From NCBI GenBank assembly GCA_964030785.1, contig OZ034975.1:35553269-35617268 (forward strand): 64,000 nt of DNA, in the 5' to 3' direction. Below the pieces are notes generated by a model. It saw only the letters and a list, made by a program, of their open reading frames with translations. It had not been told where the DNA came from and did not search any database. A program made the translations under genes and the position numbers. The stretch comes from Siderastrea siderea (Eukaryota; Cnidaria; Anthozoa; Scleractinia; Rhizangiidae). Position 1 is the first letter of the stretch. Every line of letters begins with the position of its first letter. Below are positions 56,883 to 64,000 of this stretch, piece by piece.

Positions 56883-58695
56883 GTAAGTAAGCCTTCATTA
56901 TCATCCTTCATAAGAAAAAATTGTCAGAAGACTCTACTTAAACAATAGAGTTCCTCTGTCGAAGGCACTAACGTGATAGGTTGCCAGAGGAAATTTGATG
57001 TTCACGATGAATATTAGCCCGAGAACGTAGGGCTTATATGACGTTTGGACATCAAATTTCCGAGGGAACCTATATCACTCATATGGCCCAACTAGAGGGG
57101 ATTCCTGGTCGGCAGAAGGGAATTTCCCCCCACATGCCATCACTCATGTAAAAAAGAGCCTTTGATTTTTAAGATCGTTGAAAATAGGACCCACAAGGGC
57201 ATTTGTTCATGCCTCTAATGCCTCAAAATAGGTTTTCGTGGCTCAAGAGAGATTGTGGATCACGTTTTGGCATTACAAAAGTCACAAATCATGCCCATAT
57301 GATTAAAACTGTAAATTTTTAACTGAAACTTCACTTTCCAGGCGGTTATGTGAAGCGAGCCAGCCAGATGCGAGGGTAACTTTAGCGAGTCTAGTCTGGT
57401 GACCATGAGCAGGTTGCATAAAACTTAACTTCCGGCAAAACTTCTAACGCCCGACATTCACTCCATTCAAAGTCACTATTTTAACGACTGACGTTAGCAG
57501 TTACGTCTAACGTTAGGTCTTATGCAACTCACCCCAGTATTACATGCATGGCTTCAGGCTCTCCTTGGCTCTTGCAGATAGTTCCCTGGAAAAGGCAACA
57601 CTAGTCTAAGAGCATGAGGGGGTTATACTATAGCCAGAAAGGAGCTAGACGAGTAATATGCCAAAATTTCAGCATACACCAGGTAGCTGAGGTCTCCTCG
57701 CGAATGCTTTGAATAAGAGTAGCTGTGGGTGAAAGGCGAATCCACAAGAAGACTCTGTCTCACAAGGGTGGAGGGAGAAATGCCCCATAAAATGCTGAAT
57801 TTTGCATCTTTCGATCTCAAATGTTGATACATTGTAAGCCAGATGAATAAAGTTAATTACCTTATGCTGTTAATGTGGTCTTTTGCAATTTTACAATATA
57901 TCAACATTGAGATCAAAAGATGCATAATTCAGCATTAAAGCGGAATACTATTGTTTAGCAACCGTTCATTTCAAAACTACTGAGGAGATCACATTGACTT
58001 ATTGTGGTTCTGTTGGATAATCAGTATTCTTGTTTCTAAACGTCATTACCTTATAAATGGCTCAATTAACATCAGTGTAGCCACGGTTTCGACATCGAAA
58101 CCAAGTTTCGAAAGGACAAAGTTTCACGAAGGGTTTCTGCTTCCTTCGTCTTAGTAAGAGAGTTCACTCATGTGCTCAAGCAGGATTAGCCGTTTGCAAT
58201 TAAGCTGGAACGTCTGAAAATGATCTTTACGACGAAACAAATTCAAATTCGTTTTTGGTATGCAGAGTTTTGTCTGGAGCACCGTGCTACAAATTTTCCG
58301 TGACGTCAACCATCATTCCGCACGCAAGAAGCAAACTGCTTTAGACCTTCAGACGCGCTATGTTAGTTCAGTGGAAGTGCTGTATGCATATGAAACGTAT
58401 GAGCAGCACTTTCTCTTATTGCCGTTAGTTATTATTATTATTATTATTGTTTTTTTTTTAATAAGAACCCTACTTGAACCGTCGAAAATGTATCATGGCG
58501 ATAGGTAATGCTATCTTGTTTACTAATTAAACACTACTGTGACATGTTTCGACTTCCGCTTGGAATGAGTTATGCGTCTTACGTCCGCTTAGTTATTCAT
58601 GTTACAGTATCGAGTTGCCTCGTTCCAAAGATGAACATCTTCCTGGAGTGAACTTACTACAAGGAGAATGCAAGTAGCTTTCCAAAGTGGACACA
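56883..58695 (+). other. intron or intergenic, with small inverted-repeat element
   Basis: No exon recognised. At 57791-57936, AATGCTGAATTTTGCATCTT...GTTGATACA is mirrored by TATCAACATTGAGATC...TGCATAATTCAGCATT, a 146-bp hairpin of MITE type. A (TTA)n tract lies at 58430-58448. Confidence 0.55.
57791..57936. repeat. 146-bp inverted-repeat element (MITE remnant)
   Basis: Arms 57791-57833 and 57893-57936 are imperfect reverse complements over about 43 bp, with a roughly 60-nt AT-rich loop. Confidence 0.65.
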
Positions 58696-58774
58696 ATGCA
58701 ATTTGCCAAGTCAGTACGAACACCTGCATACTTGTGGATTTTTATTGCGGTGCTGTTGGTGGGTGGAGATGCAG
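58696..58774 (+). CDS. gene 2 signal-peptide exon B
   Basis: 79-nt exon, ATG in ACACAATGC, donor G|GTATGT at 58775, phase 1. MQFAKSVRTPAYLW then IFIAVLLVGGDAG: basic N-region, hydrophobic core and small residues at the likely cleavage site. Joined to V-set 2 it reads GDAGGSIQFTSRYGG. A good classical signal peptide, and the best start in the gene. Confidence 0.8.
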
Positions 58775-59785
58775 GTATGTATAAATATTGTTTTGGTTTT
58801 GTTCTACATGCTTGCTCTTGCTTATGGCTAGACAATGACCGACAATGCTAATTAAAACTGTTGGTTATGTTGTAATTATCTTCAGCTCAAATGGCACACA
58901 AGGTACGCAAAAAAATCTTATTGGACTAACCATGTTCCACAATTCCTTTTTTGTTTCGACTGTGAAGTGATTATGAGTGTCTTCCACTGCGGAAAGTTCG
59001 ACCTATGATCGGTTGCAATTTAAGTCGACCGGAGTCGGTCTTCAATGGCCTGGATCATTTCTTTAAATGCAGCTTTTTTGTGCAATTAAAGAATTTAATG
59101 TACGTTTCTTGAATTTATTTTTTACAGAAAATAGTGTTGTTTTGTTGCCTTAATTTTGTGGAGCGAGTAGTAGCAGCCGAAACAATCTCTATTAATAAAT
59201 TACAAAATATTTTCGATCCGTGAGGTATGAATCGAGAATGAAGGGGTGTCAGTACAGGCTGTTTCATTGAGAATAAAACTTCTACCATCCTTCCTTCTTC
59301 TACAAAAGAACAGCTGACAGCGGACAAGGCAGGAGAACGAGTTTCGTGAAGATCAATAAACTACCCTTTCGCTACTCAGTTTTTAATGACTGCTAATGAA
59401 GGCTGTGCCGGTAAAATATCTCAGCCCACCTTAAGGTATTTATAACATTACATTGCTCGTTTCCTGAACGGGATTTTTGCCCACTGCAGCAAACAGTATT
59501 ATCTACATAAAATGTGTCAATTCATCGATCGTCACTACTTCAAGGTCCGAACAATCCAAAATTTATCCCCGGTTCGAGAGCTCCAGCAAATAACTCTGTA
59601 TGAATTTTACGACTGAAAAGCAGCCTATCTTTTCAACTAATGTCTGTGCCAAAAAAAGACACTGTGTGACTAAAAATCAAATAAATCGATTGAAAACACA
59701 ACTTTAATTGTGTATTTTTATTTTTATTGTGGTTTTGTCGAGACTAAGTCTTAAATTTACTTTTGTTTCTGCTTTCATTTTGCAG
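58775..59785 (+). other. intron, nothing recognised
   Basis: Intron between signal exon B and V-set 2; no repeats or exons identified. Confidence 0.5.
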
Positions 59786-60166
59786 GAGGCTCGATACAAT
59801 TCACGTCTCGATATGGAGGTAAAACTGTGACAGCATTGGTTGGTTCTTCCGTGAACTTCACATGGAGCTTTTCTGGTGATGTTAATCAGGTTAACTGGGG
59901 TCTCAAAAAATCTGGTGTAAATGAAAGTGATTTTGGCGGATTACTTGTATCTCTAGATGTAAATGGTACATTGTTGCCCGTGTCAGTCCCAGCAAGTTAC
60001 ACTGGACGAGTGAATGGCAGTCGCAGTGGTAACTTATCGTTTGGTCAAGCCATCTTCACTCTCAGTTCAATTACGAAAGACGATGAAAGGTTTTATGGCT
60101 GCCAGTTAAACTCGACCAGCCCTTCAATTAATGTAACATTTGACTTTGTGCAGTTGTTTGTTCAAG
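59786..60166 (+). CDS. gene 2 exon: V-set immunoglobulin domain 2
   Basis: Phase 1-1, 127 codons, acceptor TTGCAG, donor GTGGGT at 60167. GSIQFTSRYGGKTVTALVGS, VNFTWSFSGDVNQVNWGLKK, ASYTGRVNGSRSGNLSFG, FTLSSITKDDERFYGCQL. B-strand Cys is replaced by Trp as in V-set 1; the F-strand Cys is kept. Sequons NFT, NES, NGT, NGS, NLS, NST and NVT suggest heavy glycosylation. Confidence 0.88.
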
Positions 60167-60853
60167 GTGGGTGACTTATTGCCATTTATGGCTAAACGAA
60201 AGCCGGAAACAATGAACTTTACTTTCGATGTCCTTTCTGTGGTGGAATATAGCATGAACTAGGAGTCAGAGGAGCAACAGTGACGAAAACATTTTGTTGG
60301 ACTGTATCCAAATTCATGCATTTAATTAACGCCTTTGTTTTCAAAGAAAGTTTGAAGGTAGGCTTACACTATGCCGGAAACGGCCTCTGTGCCGCATGAA
60401 AAACGGATGGCCTTTTAGTCACGCGTAAACGGTTAATTTCGGCATTTCTCTTTCTCTCGCATTTACTCCGTATAAGCCCAGCGCTGCGTTTCGGTTTATA
60501 TTTTTTTTTGGTTGGGTATAAAATAGATGTCGTACTCTAAAAACGCCATATTAACGACCATATAAAAACGATCCGTTTAGGCTCTGTCCCTGGTCTTTAC
60601 TCTTTGGATAATTTTGAAAATGTAAATGTACATTCGAGGCTTGGTGAATCGTACAGCCGGAACGTTACTCGATTTCTGTTTCCCCACCGTAGTGGAATGC
60701 CATTCCATCGCAGCGGTACTCCCGGCATTTGTTCTTCGCTTCCTTAAAAGAGTGATTACGCCGAGTTAAGACTGTTGTCTAAGTTAACAACAGTGCGGAG
60801 TCCAGCATAGCTTTGCCTCTACTGTAAATATATCACTGCCCTTCAATTTCCAG

Positions 60854-61117
60854 ATGCACCCAATATCACTCAGCCGACTGCAGCAAATGCCAGTTACCAA
60901 GAGGATAGTGCTGTTAATATCAGTTGCAAGGCCACAGGAACACCAGACCCAGATGTACAATGGATCCATTACGGACGAGTAAAGAGTAACTGTTATGGGT
61001 CTAAAACAGCTCATCTCACTTTTAGTAAAATCCGTAAATCAGATGCAGGAATATACACATGTAGAGCCAACAACTCTGCAGGAAGTAAAGAGAAACAATT
61101 CAATATTTTGGTGAACT
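60854..61117 (+). CDS. gene 2 exon: I-set immunoglobulin domain
   Basis: Phase 1-1, 88 codons, acceptor TTCCAG, donor GTAAGT at 61118. APNITQPTAANASYQEDSAV, NISCKATGTPDPDVQWIHYG, LTFSKIRKSDAGIYTCRANN, SAGSKEKQF. Both Cys and the core Trp are present, with the I-set signature SDAG.Y.C.A.N..G. No in-frame ATG, so not visible as an ORF. Confidence 0.88.
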
Positions 61118-61876
61118 GTAAGTACCACAATTCGTATTCTTTTGGAGATGGAATTAATTTATTTGACGGATTATATTATCTTTCATAAAGTGTCAATTTC
61201 TTTGCTTTCATTTTGTTGAAGTGCTCACTGTTAATGTCGTTGTAGCATGAAATTTAATATTTCTCTGTCTCTAGCAGGCTAACGATACTATTATATTTAT
61301 TCCATGAAAAAGGGGAAAAAATTCTAAAGGCAAGCTTAAAATAATCTTGAGATAAAAGCGGCTGATTTTAACTTGACTCATGCTGTCAGGTGATGTAACA
61401 ACTGTAAAAAATATAAATATGTTAGCTCCATTATTAGTAACTGTATCACTTGTTAGAACCCGGCCAAAGAATTCAAAAATTGTATCTATTTGCGTTTGGT
61501 AGATTTTGAATGATGCTCGATGAGGCTGTATGTGGTTGAATTATTTTGTTGCCTTAAACAAAGACATATGATGTTAACATTGTATTCGTTTAGCGAGGCC
61601 TTTAAAATACACATCATGCACTTATATACCTATTTCGAAAAAGGTTGCTTCAGTGATCCATGTTTCGTAGACCGCAGTGCATCATGCTCGCTGAATTTAT
61701 GGCTGCTTCTCTCTACTTATTAGTCCTAAAGCAAGAGCAAATGTATATTTTTTTTATGATTTGGTTTTCTCCTGGAGGGCCTTTAGCAAGAAAAGCGATC
61801 AATACATTTATTTATAGCAAACATGCTTTGCGGTCTATGAAACAAAGGTTATGTATCATGCATCACCTGAGCAACC
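61118..61876 (+). other. intron, nothing recognised
   Basis: Left part of the intron between the two I-set exons, before the MITE. Confidence 0.4.
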
Positions 61877-61880
61877 TTCA

Positions 61881-62470
61881 CCCTATTCTGCTTGGGCTTT
61901 TTTTGAGTTTCTGAGCCTGGCGTGGTGGGGGCACAAAGTTCCCCCCCACAGATCTCGAAAAGTATTAAAGCCCTTGCGATGAAACTTGGCACGTTTAGCT
62001 TAACAGACTGGGCTTATGACGTGTCAATTATGACGTGTCGTTACGTCACAATGACATCACAAACCCGCCATTTTGAATTTGAGGCCGCCATTTTGAATCC
62101 CAAGCCTGCAGTCATACAGCTGACCATGCCGTCACCAAAAAACATATGATTTTGGTTCCAAGAAACATACTTAGTCAAAACAAGCACACAAAAGTAAAAA
62201 AATACCTTCTTCTTACAAACGAAGGGGAAAAAAACTGAAAAAAGACTGAAAAAAGACCGAAAATAGTCAAAATACACTTCTGAGTAGATGGTTGCTATGG
62301 AAATGTTAATCATCATAGACACATCATTGACACAGGAAAAATTTTCTCTGATAAAATTTTACAAAAGGTCAAGAGATTTGGTGATTATTCGTCCAGCCGT
62401 TCAAGAGTTATAATTCGTTAAAGTCGACGCAGGCACAATGTGCCCACCCCCCCCACCAGGCAGAATAGGG
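61881..62470. mobile_element. 590-bp piggyBac-like MITE, TTCA flanks
   Basis: Second copy of the 37490-38077 family: ends CCCTATTCTGCTTGG and CCAGGCAGAATAGGG, same interior order (GATCTCGAAAAGTA, TGATGAAACT-like, GCCATTTTGAAT, GTCATACAGCTGAC). It is flanked on both sides by TTCA (61877-61880, 62471-62474) instead of TTAA. Confidence 0.85.
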
Positions 62471-63090
62471 TTCATTGAAACAGGTGTATAAAGTGCACGC
62501 TCGTAAATTATGAATTGTTAGTGAATAATGACATTCACTTAAATCAAAGGGAGGACCCAAGTCACATGACTTTGCTGCTCCCTATCTTTCTGCTCAGATG
62601 TTCTTTAATTTAAAAACAAGGAAACAAACAAACAAACAAAGAAGAGGCAAAGACCACTTAGACGAAGACTAAGGCTTTGTGATACATGCAGCTAGAACTA
62701 TTGTGGTGACAACTTGTAACAATCGCTTAATACGAGTAATTGTATCTATACCGCAGTATGTCGTCGAAGAACATCTTATTCAATAAAAACTGGCTAAGCT
62801 TACTGGTGTGAAGAGAATTTTATTTATTATGAGCCATTCCGTTTACTCTCCCCACTGTATTTAAAAGTTTGCATTCGCACTCAGACCGGAGAAGTGATAC
62901 ACCTGAAAGCATATAATAGATGCAAAGGTTCATTTACACACAAAATCGCAGTGGGGGGTGAAAATGCAGGCACAGAATATTTTGTTTATTTGTTTATTTG
63001 CATAACTTCGAACGCTTTTAGACGTAAAGAAATGAAACAAAGAAAATGCAGGGTTATACTAAATGATTTATTTCGCTGTTTCATGCACAG

Positions 63091-63354
63091 TCGCTGCAAC
63101 CATTACAAACATTTCCTCATCTGTGTCCAAGTCATGGATTGGTCAGACAGTGAGGCTAAAGTGTGTATCAGACGGAGTTCCTACTCCAACTCTGTCCTGG
63201 CACACACCTGAGGGAAGGAAATTTAACCCAGTCAAAGCTAAAGAAAACACAGTGGACGTGACAATGAATTCTGATCAAGATTTTGGACATTATAAATGCA
63301 CAGCTGAAAATGGTTTTGTTCCTAGTTCAAGAACGGTTCGTGTACTGCAAATAA
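63091..63354 (+). CDS. gene 2 exon: I-set Ig domain homologous to gene 1 first exon
   Basis: Phase 1-1, 88 codons, acceptor CACAG, donor GTAAGT at 63355. ATITNISSSVSKSWIGQTVR, LKCVSDGVPTPTLSWHTPEG, DFGHYKCTAENGFVPSSRTV, RVLQI. Aligns across its length with 571-837, including the end CAAATAA|GTAAGT. Both Cys and the Trp are present. Confidence 0.92.
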
Positions 63355-64000
63355 GTAAGTAAATAATGATTGGTTTTGTTAGGAAGTTTGCAGTTGTCTA
63401 GAGGTGGATAAACAGATGTCAGTGTAACATATTGGAAACAAGCATAAACGGCTGAACTACAACTGTCATCCATGAAGCATTCCTGCTTTTTATTCGTCTT
63501 TTATCCATCTCTAAATTACAATAGTGGAACATTCACAATAGAGCAAAGAGAAAAAAAATAACGATGATGACTCTTATAAACCACGAGGCCAAGAGAAACT
63601 GCCCCTAGAGGCTGAAGGTTGTTCTGACAATTTTTTTGTTGCTGGTGAAATGTAGACTGGTTTGAATTGTTAATTATTCAATAAACTAGTCCCAATTACC
63701 AAAATGAATTTTACTCTTATGAAGAAGTTGTATGAAGCATGTACAGTTAAACTCAGTTTCAAACGTTTTTATCGAAAAGTCATCAAAATTTCTTTTTGTA
63801 AGTAACAGATAAAAGCCCTCGTTATGTTCCGTGCGAGTTATGAATAGCCAATAAACAGCCAAGGCTTCGGTTCAATGACGCTAAATGTCGTAAATGATAT
63901 TGAAAATGATTGAATTAACTTTATTTATACACGGTAATAATTTCAATAAATTGGTTTTCCAATTAGTCGTGTTCCTTATTAACCTAATATTAAAAAAAAA
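63355..64000 (+). other. intron running off the right edge
   Basis: Downstream intron of gene 2; no further exon seen in 646 bp. Confidence 0.6.

Larger units (their letters stand above)
55567..63354 (+). other. gene 2: Ig-superfamily receptor, tandem paralogue of gene 1, 3' incomplete
   Basis: Visible exons: signal (55567), V-set 1 (56499), signal (58696), V-set 2 (59786), I-set (60854), I-set (63091), all phase 1 at the boundaries. Either two alternative first modules (signal plus V-set) share downstream exons, or V-set 1 and V-set 2 occur in series in one transcript with the second signal exon as a separate start. Homology of the last exon to the first exon of gene 1 predicts FN3, TM and kinase exons beyond the right edge. 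Confidence 0.75.

Noticed and set aside
58602..58835. Minus-strand 77-codon ORF
   Set aside because: Shadow of the plus-strand signal-peptide exon at 58696-58774.

Overview
This is eukaryotic genomic DNA: AT-rich, with long introns holding most of the sequence, phase-1 exons each encoding one extracellular domain, and a dense layer of transposon debris (LINEs, Penelope-like elements, tRNA-derived SINEs, TTAA-flanked MITEs, foldback elements, minisatellites). The receptor architecture and repeat content suggest a cnidarian, probably an anthozoan such as a stony coral; this is inference, with no species marker seen.

Gene 1 (+ strand, 571-52146, 5' end outside the window) is a receptor tyrosine kinase. 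Sixteen exons join in one open frame: Ig, three fibronectin type III domains, one transmembrane helix, juxtamembrane segment, complete kinase domain, and a short tail with two YxN motifs. The intron between FN3-1 and FN3-2 is about 27 kb and carries most of the mobile elements.

The intergenic part (52147-55566) holds a Penelope-like GIY-YIG endonuclease fragment. It also holds a minus-strand pair, a signal-peptide exon and a broken V-set Ig exon, which is an inverted paralogue of the next gene's front end.

Gene 2 (+ strand, 55567 to beyond the right edge) starts with two modules, each a signal-peptide exon plus a V-set exon, followed by two I-set Ig exons. Its last Ig exon is a clear paralogue of the first Ig exon of gene 1. 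Gene 2 is therefore probably a tandem duplicate of the same receptor family, with two alternative or serial V-set modules. All three V-set copies (one broken) have Trp where the B-strand Cys should be.

The 27-kb intron of gene 1, left to right: a 3.1-kb element with 40-bp perfect inverted termini and a 96-bp tandem array (2421-5496); SINEs; a Penelope-like RT fragment between long inverted repeats (8015-11880) carrying a SINE cluster with a 13-bp target duplication; and a minus-strand LINE cut in two by an 11.2-kb compound insertion (13277-24489). That insertion has inverted ATTTACATG-rich arrays at its ends and contains a 2.1-kb palindrome. Next comes a 3.67-kb element with 18-bp TIRs and a perfect 9-bp target duplication (25720-29386). 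Later introns hold a 3.8-kb foldback element, TTAA MITEs, a 50-bp minisatellite with two insertions, and a LINE 3' fragment.
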